A stretch of DNA of 64,000 nucleotides, from positions 27,161,033-27,225,032 of the forward strand of contig CM049309.1 of the NCBI GenBank assembly GCA_026874595.1. Direction: 5' to 3'. Shown one piece after another: positions 11,150 through 23,237 of this stretch. The position numbers and the translations under genes are program-made. This stretch comes from Sipunculus nudus (taxonomy: Eukaryota > Annelida > Sipuncula > Golfingiida > Sipunculidae). The first letter of the stretch is position 1. Every line of letters begins with the position of its first letter. Under the pieces are notes generated by a model. It had not been told where the DNA came from. It was given only the letters and a program-made list of their open reading frames with translations, and did no database searches.

Positions 11150-13194
11150 TGTGCAGTTTTTGTGGACCTTACTATTGATGAACAATTCTTTGAATTGCTG
11201 GTAGATACATGGAGTCAAAGGACTCCTTATCGAAAGTGACCGAAATATAATAAAGGGTATACATTGTTACCACCTATGGTAAAATTGGGGTCCTTTTCAA
11301 TGAAGGAAATTGTTGTATTGGGCTGTTTTGAAGCAAATGTGTGTTACAAAGGTTTATCTCATGTAGTGTACATACATGTTGTTCAAACCGGAATATCACT
11401 GGTTGGTATGGACTTGGTTCATGCATTGGGTGTCAACATTAATTGTCAATCACTGCAGGTTAATCAGACCAGTAGTAATACCGAGATTGATTTACCACTT
11501 GAACTCCAGGAGTTCAGTGAGCTGTTTACACCAACATTAGGATGTGCTAAAGGGTTTGTACACCAGGTAAGAATCAAAGATAATGTTGTACCAGTGCAGG
11601 CTAAATTAAGGCACCTACGAGTCTGTATCTCAGGAACTGAGAAGATTAGAAACAGAGGGAATTATTGAGAGGGTAGATACAGCTACACAGATCTATTCCT
11701 TACTTGTAGCCTGGAAAAAGTCTGGAAATATCAGGTTATGTGTTGATTTGAGGAAGGTAAATAAGACCATAATTTCCAGTAAGTTCCCACTTCCAACTGT
11801 TGATGAACTGTTAGGACAGCTGCGTGGGGCTAAATATTTTGCCAAGTTAGATTTGGCAGCAGCGTATCATCAGGTACCCCTGCACGAGAGTAGTCGAGAC
11901 TTGACGGCTTTCATCACACACGAGGGGATGTTTCGATTTACCAGGGTCTGTTTCGGGCTTGTGTCAGCATCATCAGCATTCCAACAAATGACGAGTGTCA
12001 TCCTTAGTGGGATTAAAGGTGTACAATGTTACCTTGATGATCTGATTATTTATGGAAAGACCAAGGAAGAATAACACTACAACCTAGAAGCCGTTCACAG
12101 CAAACTGCGTCCGGCAGGTCTCCAGCTCAATGAAAAATGTCAGATTGGTGTGAAGTCTATGGAATTTCTGGGTCATCTGATTACAGCTAAAGGTATACAA
12201 CCGTTACCATCATAGGCTAAAACAGTCCCAGGAGAACCAGCCCCTCAAAATTGAGCCACACTTCATTCCTTTGTTGGATTTGTAGGATATAATTCCAAGA
12301 TCTGTCCTGATTATGCTACCATGGTTGAACCAATACGTGCATTACTGAGAGGAGATGAACCGTTTCAGTGGACTGAAGAGGTACATGTCAGTTTTGATAG
12401 AGTTAAAACCATTATTGGTAATAGTATGACCTTAGCTCTGTTTGATCCAGACCATAGTACAGTGGTTACAACGGATGCTAGTGGTTATGGTATTTCAGGG
12501 GTACTCAGTCAGGTTAAAGATGGGCAGGAATACATAGTTACATGTGCATCCAGAACTTTGTCAGAACTGGAGCGTAAGTACTCTGTTGGGGAACGAGAGG
12601 CATTAGCTTGTGTGTGGGCATGTGAACACTGGGTTTACGTATTTTTGGGGTCGACAGTTCACACTTCGTACTGACCATCAGGCCTTGACAACATTGTTAA
12701 CCAGTAAGGGAACGGTTAGACAACCGATGAGAATAGCACGGTGGAAAACTAGTCTGTTACAGTTTAACTACACCACCATTGAGTATCGTCCATGAAGTTA
12801 TCGCGAACTGAAGGTAGCTAGTTGTTTGTCTAGATTGCCAATAGATCAGTTAGATAGCTCAAGTGACCATGATGATGAGGTTATATTACAGCTGGTGGCA
12901 CAGGTTACAGATAGTTTTGTGTCACTGCCAGAATTACAACGGGCTACAGCCGAGGACAAGGTGATCAATACCATTATGGAGTAAGTACAGAGCGGATGGC
13001 CTCTTAAAGTTGAAGGGGAATACAAGGTGTACTTCAACATCAGAGAAGAGCTCACTTTAGTGAAAGGAGTCTTGATGAGAGGTGATCGCATAGTGGCACC
13101 GGCTAGTTTGACAGGGAAGTTAATCAGGATTGCTCACGAAGGTCACCAGGGCATTTCGAGGACTAAACAACGACAGAGTTTTATTGGTGGCAGT
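11150..13194 (+). pseudogene. Decayed pol of Gypsy element 1: PR, RT, RNase H, start of IN
   Basis: Domain order is the usual Ty3/Gypsy one. The protease motif at about 11201 reads LVDTWSQ, so the catalytic DTG has lost its Gly. Reverse transcriptase at about 11690-12074 has FAKLDLAAAYHQVPL, FGLVSASSAFQ and the catalytic box YLDDLIIY, then stops at TAA 12072. The thumb is broken. RNase H from 12321 has TTDASGYG and LSELERKYSVGEREALA. A frameshift near 12630 splits it from RTDHQALTTLL. The linker has an in-frame TAA near 12981. The integrase zinc-binding start (HEGHQG) at about 13138 is then interrupted by a hAT insertion at 13195. Not functional. Confidence 0.85.
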
Positions 13195-14752
13195 CAGGGT
13201 TGGGTTTTAGGCTGCCCAAAACCGGTTTTCGGCAGGGCAGAGCCTAAAACATGCCTTTAACTGCCTAAAATAGGTTATAACCTGCCTAAAACTGCCTTTA
13301 ACTGCCTAAAACCTTACATACCCTCAACTATGACTTGCAGTTTAACTATGTTTTATTGTTACATGGCTAATTGCATTAAAGAAATATTCTCAACAAATTA
13401 AAAGTGAGGAACACTTTATTCAAACTAAATAAATTAAACCATGATACAAAAAAAGGAAAAAATGAATACAACGCTACTTAAGATTTTCCATATGAACACA
13501 GTTCTCTGACAATTTTAGCTTGTATCCCCAAATCAAGTTTTGAGGTCCCCCACTTCCATTATTGCCAATTTATTAAAGAATGCTCATACTGTAAGTCTAT
13601 TACCAGATACTTTGATTGGCTTTTTGGTCACAAGGGATTACATTTTTTATATATACAAAAGAAGTTTTCCCGAATTTAAAAAATTGTTCCATTTACACTG
13701 ATGAATAGTCCTTTATACTGTAGTCTCACTAACATATCATGTATATTTTGTATGCCTCAAATTTTGTAGCTTCACAGGGCAAAAAGCAAAAGATTGATTT
13801 TTTAAATTATAACAGATCTTTTATGCCAGCCATAAACTAAAAATTTGATAATATCTATTGCATAATCTGATAATGAACAAGAATAGCCACTGGTTGTTTT
13901 TTCCCTTAGGAAGGTCATCCTTTATCAAATTTTAAGATTTTGTGTGCATACTCTTTGTCTATATAATGATTGATATGCTCTGTTAACTGTGAGATGTGAA
14001 AATGGAACCCTCATGAAACACTCTAATAAGTGTAAAACTGAAAAATGCAAAATTATATTGCAGTGAATATGTTGCAAATCACAATATTCATAATCACTTT
14101 TGTTCAACCTGAAATAAAAGGCCTGAGAAACCTACATGTCATGGTCAGGGGCCCTGACTGCATAACCCAGTTTGACTCAAGAACAGTTTTCAGGGCAAGG
14201 GCTTTGATTGCATCACATGAACATCTACTGGGACACAGCAGTGGGACTTATGACCATTATGTCTTATGACCCCATCACCCTGATAAATACATGTAGTAAT
14301 AAACTGGTCTAATCAAACATGGCCTCCCCCTCTGATACCCTGCCTTACAAGAGGCATACTATAGGCGCTATTACATCATTCTAGGTAGCAGGGCTCTCAT
14401 CAGGAAACTCAAAGGGTCATGTTAAAGACATTACCTTGGCCAATGAAACTATATGGCACACAAACATGGATTCATGCTCAAGAAACCAAAACAGGCTCTT
14501 TGAAGACTACATGATTACAGCCAAGAAGAGATCCTACATTACTGATACCTGAAACCTTCCAGAAGCCAAGCAAGGCCTTGTGATTGCATCACCCCAGGCA
14601 GTTTAGCAGTTTCATAGATCTTTAAGTCAAAATGTATACAAATATAGGTTTTAGGCACTTTTGGTGCCTAAAACCTGTTTTAGGCGGATCAGTTTTAACC
14701 AGGTTATAACCTATGGTTAAAAAACCTTCCTGCCTAAAACTTGCCAACCCTG
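13195..14752. mobile_element. Non-autonomous hAT element, 1558 bp
   Basis: Terminal inverted repeats begin CAGGGTTGG on both strands. They are flanked by a perfect 8-bp duplication GTGGCAGT (13187-13194 and 14753-14760). An 8-bp duplication and CAG-type ends are hAT hallmarks. Both subterminal regions are dense in TGCCTAAAAC and its relatives, the usual arrangement for transposase-binding repeats. No transposase frame is present, so it must be mobilised in trans. The uninterrupted target exists in the nearby partial copy at 16842-16849. Confidence 0.92.
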
Positions 14753-15796
14753 GTGGCAGTCAATGGATAGACATGTAGAAGTCTAGATACAAGCGTGCAC
14801 GGTATGTCAAGCTAGGGAAAAGTCAGCAAGGACCTACACAGCACCAATGACACCAGTGGAACTTCCAACGGAACCATGGGAAAAATTGGCAACTGACATA
14901 GTTGGACCTATGGAAGCACTACCATCAGATTGTAGATTTGCTGTGGCATTGATAAATATATATATAGTAAATGGCCTGAAGTAGCTTTTTGTTCTAAGGT
15001 TACATCAGAGACAGTTTTCAAATTTCTCCAAGTAGTGTTTCCTAGAGAAGGTTTACCTTCGGAAATTATCACTGACCATGGCAAACAGTTAAGTTCTACT
15101 GTCATGGAGCAGTTCCTTACAGAATATAATATCATGCATAGCTTTTCAGCTATATTTCATCCAGGAGCAAATGGGAATATTGAGAGGTTTCATAGGGTGC
15201 TCAAAAGCAACATCAAACTAGCTAAAGTACAGAGAAAAGAATTAAAGGAATACAACAGAGATTTTCTGAGGATATATCGGAGCATTCCGCTACTACACAG
15301 GCGAAAGATGAGGACAGGATTGAGCATCAAAGAGATACACTAGGAAGGGGGCGACTTTTCATCGGAGACGGTCAGAGAAAGAGTGAGAGACAAACAGGCA
15401 AAGAGCAAACAGTACACGGACCAGAAGACAGGTGCTAAATGGGCTGTGTTACAGGAAGGAGATTTGGTTAGAGTTAAAATTCCAAAAATTGTGAGGAAAG
15501 GAGACAGGAGATATACAAGTCCAATTAGGATCACTAAACAAAAAGGACCAGCAACATTTCAAACAGAAGATGGTCGGGTATGGAACCAGAAGCATTTGGC
15601 GTATTTCCCAGATACTCAAACAGAAGCAAATAAACCAATAGATAAGCCTCAACCGGATTTACAGGATCAACAAATTGTAAGTGAAGAAGTAACTGAGGGG
15701 ACAGAACATTGGGAAATTGACAGACGAGAGCAGAGGCACCAGAGGCAAGAGACCAAACAAACACAAACATGGGGAGACCAGAGAGAAAAAAAATAA
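14753..15796 (+). pseudogene. Decayed integrase core and C-terminus of Gypsy element 1
   Basis: Resumes the integrase after the hAT element. The first catalytic Asp lies in TDIVGPM at about 14894. A frame break follows in the TA-rich tract near 14960. The second Asp is in ITDHGKQLSS at about 15068 and the Glu is in NIERFHRVLK at about 15178. A stop at 15341 precedes a C-terminal segment (LQEGDLVRVKIPKIVRKGDRRY ... WNQKHLAYFP), which resembles the GPY/F-like integrase tail. An acidic tail runs to 15796. Confidence 0.8.
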
Positions 15797-16040
15797 ATCC
15801 AGTATGGCAGAAAGACTGTATTGTGTTTTAATGGGTTTTAGTAGGAAGGAGCTAGTCAGGAATAGTTTATTTTACATGGACTAGATAAAGGAAGAACATA
15901 TAAGAGTTAAAGAGTTGTAAAGCGAGATCAGAGCACAGTGAGAGTATTTGAGTGAGAAGAGATCAGAGTTAAGAGTTTTAGAGGGAGAACAGATTTGGAA
16001 ATAGGAATGCAAAGAACATTTTTAGCGAATTTTAATTATA
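15797..16040 (+). repeat. 3' untranslated part of Gypsy element 1
   Basis: A purine-rich, AGAG-containing stretch follows the last pol frame. It is cut off at 16041, where a partial duplicate of pol begins instead of the expected 3' LTR. Confidence 0.45.
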
Positions 16041-17160
16041 TGTCAGTTTTGATAGAGTTAAAACCATTATTGGTAATAGTATGAACTTAGCTCTGTTTGA
16101 TCCAGACCATAGTACAGTGGTTACAACGGATGCTAGTGGTTATGGTATTTCAGGGGGGACTCAGTCAGGTTAACGATGGGCAGGAATACATAGTTGCATG
16201 TGCATCCAGAACTTTGTCAGAATTGGAGCGTAAGTACTCTGTTGGGGAACGAGAGGCATTAGCTTGTGTGTGGGCATGTGAACACTGGTTTACGTATTTT
16301 TGGGTACGACAGTTCACACTTCGTACTGACCATCGGGCCTTGACAACACTGTTATCCAGTAAGGGAACGGTTAGACAACCGATGAGAATAGCACGGTGGA
16401 ATGCTAGGCTGTTACAGTTTAACTAAACCACCATTAAGTATAGTCCAGGAAGTTCTCACGAAGTGAAGGTAGCTGATTGTTTGTCTAGATTGCCAATAGA
16501 TCAGTTAGATAGCTCAAGTGACCATGATGATGCGGTTATATTACAGCTGGTGGCACAGGTTACAGATAGTTTTGTGTCACTGCCAGAATTACAAAGGGCT
16601 ACAGCCGAGGACAAGGTGATCAATACCATTATGGAGTAAGTACAGAGCGGATGGCCTCTTAAAGTTGAAGGGGAATACAAGGTGTACTTCAACATCAGAG
16701 AAGAGCTCACTTTAGTGAAAGGAGTCTTGATGAGAGGTGATCGCATAGTGGCACCGGCTAGTTTGACAGGGAAGTTAATCAGGATTGCTCACGACGGTCA
16801 CCAGGGTATGTCGAGGACTAAACAACGACAGAGTTTAATTGGTGGCAGTCAATAGATAGACATGTAGAGGTCTAGATACAAGCGTGCACGGTATGTCAAG
16901 CTAGTAATAAGTGAGCAAGGACCTACACAGCACCAATGACACCAGTGGAACTTCCAACGGAACCATGGAAAAAATTGGCAACTGACATAGTTTGACCTAT
17001 GGAAGCACTACCATCAGACTGTAGATTTGCTGTGACATTGATAAATATATATATAGTAAATGGCCTGAAGTAGCTTTTTGTACTAAGGTTACATCAGAGA
17101 CAGTTTTCAAATTTCTCCAAGTAGTGTTTGCTAGAGAAGGTTTACCTTCGGATCTCATAA
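16041..17160 (+). pseudogene. Second partial pol copy of Gypsy element 1 (RNase H to IN)
   Basis: Nearly identical to 12390-13194 plus 14753-15062, with the hAT element absent. The RNase H reading RTDHRALTTLL and the motif VADCLSRLP are better preserved here than in the first copy. It shares with that copy the in-frame TAA after TIME and the frame break in the TA tract, so it was copied from an already dead element. It ends abruptly near 17160, shortly before the 3' LTR. Confidence 0.85.
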
Positions 17161-17175
17161 AGTGAGAGGGATATA

Positions 17176-17409
17176 TGTTGTTTCTTAAATTGTAATATCT
17201 ATACATTTATGTAAATGGAAAATACTTTGTCTAGGTTACTGTAATGTGGCGACATCTGACATATTGTTAAGGAACTAAATGAAGTGAAATTAACTGTGGA
17301 ACACTTCTGAAGACGTCATGGAAAATTACTTGAATAAAGTGTCTTTGGCCATATTGTCTCCTCCTGTCAACATGGGTCTGGTTGTCTCCTCCTTTAAAAT
17401 TTGCTTCAA
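17176..17409 (+). repeat. Truncated 3' LTR of Gypsy element 1
   Basis: Begins TGTTGTTTC and follows the 5' LTR through GTCTTTGGCCATATTGTCTC and the CTCCTCC box. Homology stops near 17409, about 25-30 bp before the expected end, at a junction with a CD repeat. Confidence 0.7.
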
Positions 17410-18466
17410 TTTTTCCCAAAAGCACATATACGAATAAGTGCCACGGGTAAAAAGATTGTAGATGGTGCCACCAATCTTCAGTACAAGAGGGAGGAGTCCA
17501 AGATCTATTGAATATGCAAAATTTCAGGCCAATACTACAAATCACTCCTGAGAAAAAGGCATTAATTTGTTCTATGAAACCAGGAGGTAGGTGGCGCCAC
17601 CTATCTGGTTTACATGACAACTTTCCAAGAACATGCCAAATTTCAGAACAATACCATGACCCACTCCTGAGATATGGGCAACTTTCACCCAAAGCACATG
17701 TGCAGATGGACACCACAGGAAAACAATTGCAGATGGTGTCAGAGTCTTGAGTACAAGAGGAAGGAGTCCAAGATCCAAGGATATGCACAATTTCAGGCCA
17801 ATATTGCTAATCACTCCGAAAAAAAGGGCATTTATTTATTAAAAAAGAAGGTAGGTGGCACCACCTGTCTTGTTTGCGATAAAAATTTCCAAGGTGGATG
17901 AACATAACCAAATATTAGAAATATCAAATTTCAAGGTCCCGACTTGAAATAACTTTGAAATAAACAGGCTTGCGTTGACTTGTTCAAAATAAAACGATGA
18001 AGTTACCATGAAAACACCACAACAAGCTGTTATAGAAATCAGACTGCATCACATAGGCCTCTTCCAATCCTGGCACTGTGCCAAAGCTATTTATAGAGCT
18101 GACATAATCTTGGCCAAAGGCCAACATCCAGGCACTAGTAAAGCTTGGCAAACTGCCAATGGTAAACCAAGTGCTGCCATCTGTACACAGAAGTGGCCCT
18201 ACTTGAAATAACTTATAAGTTAATTTTCCCAATACAAAATGCAATTCAGCTCACTTTTTATAAAAAGAAATTATGAATATATGAAAAACTATTATAGATA
18301 CATACTGAATGCAAAATTAAATGACAGAGACATCTCACTGATGGCAAAATCTTGAATTATGTTGAGTATGGATACCAATTATTTATAATCCATGTAAAGC
18401 CATCTTTATAAAGCGAGAGAGAGCGGAACACCCATGGATGGTAACATCTACCTGGTATGACGAAGG
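17410..18466 (+). mobile_element. Family CD element, 5' part of a copy split by a LINE
   Basis: Tandem ~135-bp units have palindrome copies at 17462, 17590 (exact GGTGGCGCCACC) and 17854. The tail is shared with 59230-59620 (TGGCACTGTGCCAAAGCTATTTATAG, GATGGCAAAATCTTGAATTA, ATAATCCATG). Homology ends near TGGTATGACGAAGG. The matching right end of a CD element resumes at about 21395. Confidence 0.6.
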
Positions 18467-18850
18467 GTCATCGCTATATGTGATATTTGCCATTCGATTT
18501 TCCATTACACTAATGGTGTAGAACCTGAACGTCCAGAGGAACCTCTACGAGAACAAGCAGCTGCGTTATCATAGTACTACGACGACGACCCTTAACCGGC
18601 CCTGAAGATTCTCGATACGCCCGTAGATGCCGCCGATAATTCACGTAGACAAGAGGAAACTACCAGAATCGCCGTCCAGCCAACTACCAGGAGACCCTCG
18701 CCGACACACACAAGACCGACCCTGGAACACGGATTTTTGGTCCCCAAGACCTACAAGAGTTTCAGACCAGCAAGTCTCTGAGGATCAGAACCGTCTATCT
18801 TAAATTGTGAACATACATGAATTTACCTGTCACATACATTTTATTAACTT
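18467..18850 (+). other. Possible ORF1 remnant of the LINE
   Basis: A GC-richer tract (about 18520-18790) has many ACGACG and CGCC triplets. It lies just upstream of the endonuclease start and differs in composition from the flanking repeats. No open frame is preserved. Assignment as the first ORF of the LINE rests on position only. Confidence 0.3.
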
Positions 18851-21394
18851 TTATCTTAGCTAGTCTTAACATCAGAGGACTTTGTGTTTCACAAAAACAA
18901 CTGTCATTAAGAAGCTAAGTTTTGAAACATAAAATGATATTCTTTGTTTGCAGGAAATCTTTTTATCGTCCTACGAGAGTTCTAAAATCTTTAAGACCTG
19001 GCAAGGTAATGTTTTTTCCAGTGGTTGTGCGAATCGTTTCTGTGGAACTGTAAAATGGCTATCCGCCGCTTGAGACTGGCAAGTCCTTGAGCAGCCAACA
19101 GGGCCCGAGTATAGAATCCGGTCTTCATTTCCAAGATGGGTCTAAAGTGACTGGACCGTCCCATATTGCCTGATGACATGATATCGACATGCCTCTTACT
19201 TCTCCATTACATGAACCCTAAACATCATTACGTCCGTCCGTATACACCCATAACCTCGTCCATGTAGACCGGATTCTATACTCGCTTCGAAAACAGGCAC
19301 CGAAGGCCGCATTGTGAGTATTATTCTTGATTTTGGTCAAACTCAGTGTAATTTAATAAATGTATACTGACCTGATGGTTCAAATGAGAGATGTACCTTT
19401 CTGCCAAACTTAAATAATTTTGATTTATTAACAGAACCAGTTAATTGCCCGGTAACATTAGCAGGGAATTTGAATTACATAGAAAATATCAATGTTGATG
19501 AACAAGCGGGTAATATATCACATAAAGGTTGTCTTTTTGGCTGAGAAGAAATTAATCTTAAACGAAAATACATGCTTACCGATTCTTTCAGATTTTTTAA
19601 CCCTGAAACAAAAGCTGTCACAGCAAACATGCATCGATTTTAATTGTAAACCTCGGGAGCCCTACTGGCATTGTAATAGTTCAGTTTTAAAAGATAATTT
19701 ATATAATGAAATAGTGAAAGACTTTTGGAACCATTGGCAAACTGTTGAGGAAAAGTACAATAATATTTTGTCCTGGTGGGATCTTGGGAAACAAAAACTC
19801 CAAGAGATTACCAGAAGCTATTGTAAAGACAAGGTCAAGGCTAAAAGAAGGTTAAAGTTTCCCTTGGAAAGAGAATACAATTCCTTGCTTGCGCTAGCAA
19901 GGGGTGAGTGTTAATTTGGAACGACTTAAAAAAAAAACTGAACAGAAACTGAGGGATTTCAATGAGAAAGAAACAAATGCTGCGGTCATTAGATGCAAAG
20001 CCCAATTCAGGGAGAAAGGTGAGCGCTTGACAAAATTCTTTGTTGGGCTTGAAAAACAAAGAGGTGCTCGCCGAACCATGCAGACTTTAAAGGATGAAGA
20101 GGGCATTGTTCATTGTGACATAAAGGATAGCTTGAAGCGGGGAAATCTTGGTCTTTATTCTGTGGAACAAACTGACTCCAGGGCCAAAGATTTACTGTTG
20201 GCCAAGGTCTCTAAGAAACTTTAAATTAAAAACATGCAACAAAGTGAAGGTGAAATTTCTTTAAAGGAAGCTACAACAGCCTTAATGAGTTTTAAAAAGA
20301 AAAAAAGCCCAGGGCTTGATGGGTTGACAGTAGAATTTTATTTACAGTTTTGGATATTTTAGGAAATCTCTCTACATCGGAGAGGCGGGGCATAATATCA
20401 TTTTTTATTTAAAAAAGGCGATCGTGAACAGTTAAAAAATTGGCGTCCGATTTCTTTACTTAATGTCGATAACATGATCTTGACTAAATGTTTGAGTAAT
20501 CGTTTGTTAAAAGTTTTGCATGAAATAATTGCAAATGATCAGAGTTGTTCTATTTAAGTTCGTTCCATAATGCAGTCTGTTTTCTAAATAAGAGATGTAA
20601 TTGGTTATGTTAATTTTAAACATATACCTGGAGCTGTGTTATGTATAGATCAGGAAAAAGCTTTGGATAGAATTGATTGGAGATTTATGGTTAAATGTCT
20701 TTAAATTGTCGGATTTGGATCAGATTTTATTAATTGGATACAAATGTTTTACACCGATGTGCAGAGTTGTGTTAAGATAAATGGTTTCATGTCCTTTTTT
20801 ACTCTTTCAAGAGGCACTAGACAAGGGTGTCCTTTAAGTCCTCTTTTGTATATTATAGATATTATAGATATATTATAGATACTGACAAATGCCATTCGAT
20901 GTGATGAAAATATTAAAGGTATAAAGTTACCAGACGACACAGAGTTAAAAGTCGTACAGTATGCAGATGATACTTCTACAGTTGTTACAGATACTGAATC
21001 GATTACTGGTTGCCTAACTCTTTTAAATAGTTTTCAGCGAGCTTCTGGGGCAAAGACCAATAAGGAAAAATAAACACAAGGTTTGTGGCTAGGTTGTAAC
21101 ATTGGTAAGAACGAAAAACCAGGTAATATTAAGTGGGCATCTAATCATGTAAAAGTATTAGGGTTTTATCTTGAAAATACGTGTATAAGGAAAATTGGGA
21201 TGTTTAAATTAACAGGCTGCAAAATGTTTTTGCTATGTGGTCTCACCGTAATTTGTCTTTTACAGGTAAGTTAGTTATTATTAATTCAGTTGCTAGTAGT
21301 GGAATATAGTACTTTTCTTATATTATTCATATACCATCATGGGTGTCTGATAAGATAGAAAAGCTTCTTATTGACTTTTTCTCGAGCTGTTTCT
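18851..21394 (+). pseudogene. Decayed LINE ORF2: APE endonuclease and reverse transcriptase
   Basis: The endonuclease start LASLNIRGL at about 18857 and the later motif GRIVSIILDFG...NLINVY near 19310 are typical of L1/Tx1-like LINEs. The linker has the phrase RLTKFFVGLEKQRGARR at about 20025. Reverse transcriptase follows: SPGLDGLTVEFY (20308), LKNWRPISLLNVDN (20432), GTRQGCPLSPLLY (20814), and the catalytic box YADDT at about 20960, then IKWASNHVKVLGFYLE. Many stops and frameshifts interrupt it. About 250 bp of foreign sequence (19050-19300) splits the endonuclease. It ends mid-ORF at about 21390, unusual because LINEs normally lose the 5' end. Clade assignment (L1/Tx1-like) is tentative. 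Confidence 0.8.
19106..19284. repeat. 19-bp perfect inverted repeat within the LINE endonuclease
   Basis: CGAGTATAGAATCCGGTCT at 19106-19124 is the exact reverse complement of 19266-19284. The arms are about 141 bp apart, inside the segment that interrupts the endonuclease domain. Confidence 0.9.
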
Positions 21395-21650
21395 AGGATT
21401 ATTTCTGTGAAATATTAGACAATTAGGCTGGACGGTTTCGGAGAAGAAGATTTTTAGGTTTTTAAGCTATTTCCTTATAAAACTGAAGTTAATGCAGATA
21501 TCTAAAAAAATAAACCCAATCAAATTAAGTTTGACATGTGACTGATTCTTACGTTCCATCTGGAGCAGCTAGCTCCTAACGTACTGACAAGGGTGGACGG
21601 CGGACAGACGATGCTGCTCCATCGCAAAAGCTCACAGGTTCGCTAAAAAT
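21395..21650 (+). mobile_element. Family CD element, 3' end
   Basis: Has the CD phrases ATTTCTGTGAAATATTAGAC and GACGGTTTCGGAGAAGAAG. It ends ATCGCAAAAGCTCACAGGTTCGCTAAAAA with the exact subterminal repeat CACAGGTTCGC. Probably the right half of the copy that begins near 17410. Confidence 0.65.
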
Positions 21651-21829
21651 AATTACTGAGAAATTTTATCTCAAGTATTATTTCATACATCAAAGGCTGA
21701 AAAAGTTAAAATTCTGCAATGGTGTCTGCAAGAGTTCTAAATAACCGGCGAAGCCGTTTTCTTCACTTTTTGTGTGGTATTGACCCGCACAGAATGAATT
21801 TTTTGCAGGATTTTTGCCGCATATGTGCT

Positions 21830-22200
21830 GCACATGTTCCAGAGAATAAAATAATTACAATATGTTTGCAAACCCTTTGTCATTATTTAAGGCAAACATT
21901 TTGCAAAGCTCAAGTATTCCTGCCAAATACTTTGCAAATGGTTACTATGCCTCTATGCTGTAGTGGCAAACACTTTGCAAAGGGTCACTTAGTTTATTTT
22001 GTGATCGCAAATACTTTGCGAAGGGTAACTCTGTTAATTTTTGTGAACACAAATACGTGGCAAAGTGATGTTGGTTAATTCTTCTGGCTGCAAATACTTT
22101 ACAAAAGGGTAACTTGAGTCCTATTCACGTGACCAGAAATACTTGCATCTTGTTGGTTAATACTTCTGGTGGCAATTAAAAACTTTGCAAAGGGTAACTT
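21830..22200. repeat. Degenerate TTTGCAAAGGGTAACTT array
   Basis: Roughly eight irregularly spaced copies of GCAAATACTTTGCAAAGGG and its variants lie 45-65 bp apart. The core TTTGCAAA is palindromic. An open frame at 21719-22078 only reads through the repeat. Confidence 0.65.
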
Positions 22201-22870
22201 ATTTATTTTTATCACAGCAAAACTCTATATAAAGGATAATTTTGTTGATATTTATAGTTTTTTTAAGCAAGTGGAAACATAGCTTAATTCTTGGTGAAAC
22301 TAAAATCTTCTGGCTCCTTTGTTCATTAGTTAATTGAGCATCATCAACCTCTTTGTCAAGTTGTTCACTTAAGACATAATATTATCAGGACAGCAATGTA
22401 AATACCACTGATAAGGTGACAGGCTCAGGGTTCATACACTTCAAGAAGATCAAATTACCATGACTTTTTCATGACTTTTCATGACTTTCAAACAAAAAAT
22501 CATGACCTTTCCCAATGAACTTTCCAACAAGATTTCATGTTTATTGGGAATAAATGTTTACATTTGCAGAATACTGATAAAATTTTTAAAAATATGGTAA
22601 AAGGTAGAGACATTTCAACAGCTAAAATATAATCTCATTTTACTTAACCATGCTAGTATAGGAGTCAACGTGTTGAGATGTAATGGGAAGTAATTGCTCA
22701 GAAAGTCCTGCTGGTGATCAGAACATTTGTTTATAAAAATGAAATATTCTTAAAACTTTGAATATGCAAGAAAAATGTATTGTGCAGGTAACACAACTGA
22801 TATAATTCACTTTTTGCCCCACAAGCCATGACATAAGAAAACAAATCTGAAAAATATAGAGACTGTAGCA

Positions 22871-22871
<1 letters not shown>

Positions 22872-22912
<41 letters not shown>
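22872..22912. repeat. (AT)n microsatellite
   Basis: About 41 bp of uninterrupted alternating AT inside the hAT-like element, downstream of its transposase. The rest of 22440-23237 shows no gene. Confidence 0.95.
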
Positions 22913-22915
<3 letters not shown>

Positions 22916-23237
22916 GGCTACATTCATTTTGAATACCTTGGATATATGTAGGAGAGGTGAACTGTATAGCATGATATTTCAGGATTTTTATTTCTTTCAT
23001 AACCAAGGGGTTTCACAGGAACCCATCAATATATGAGAAAAAGAGTACCCAAACATTTAGAAAAAAAGGAGAAATAACAGAAGTAACACCAATATAGTCT
23101 GTATTACTGTGCTTAAAGAGCTTTAAGTTGATCTAACTTCTCAACTGCTCTTTGTTTTTTTTTCCTTTTACTGATCTACGCAGAATATTGGAGCGTGCAA
23201 TTAAGTTAATCTGTCCACTAGATTCAGCTTTATCTGC

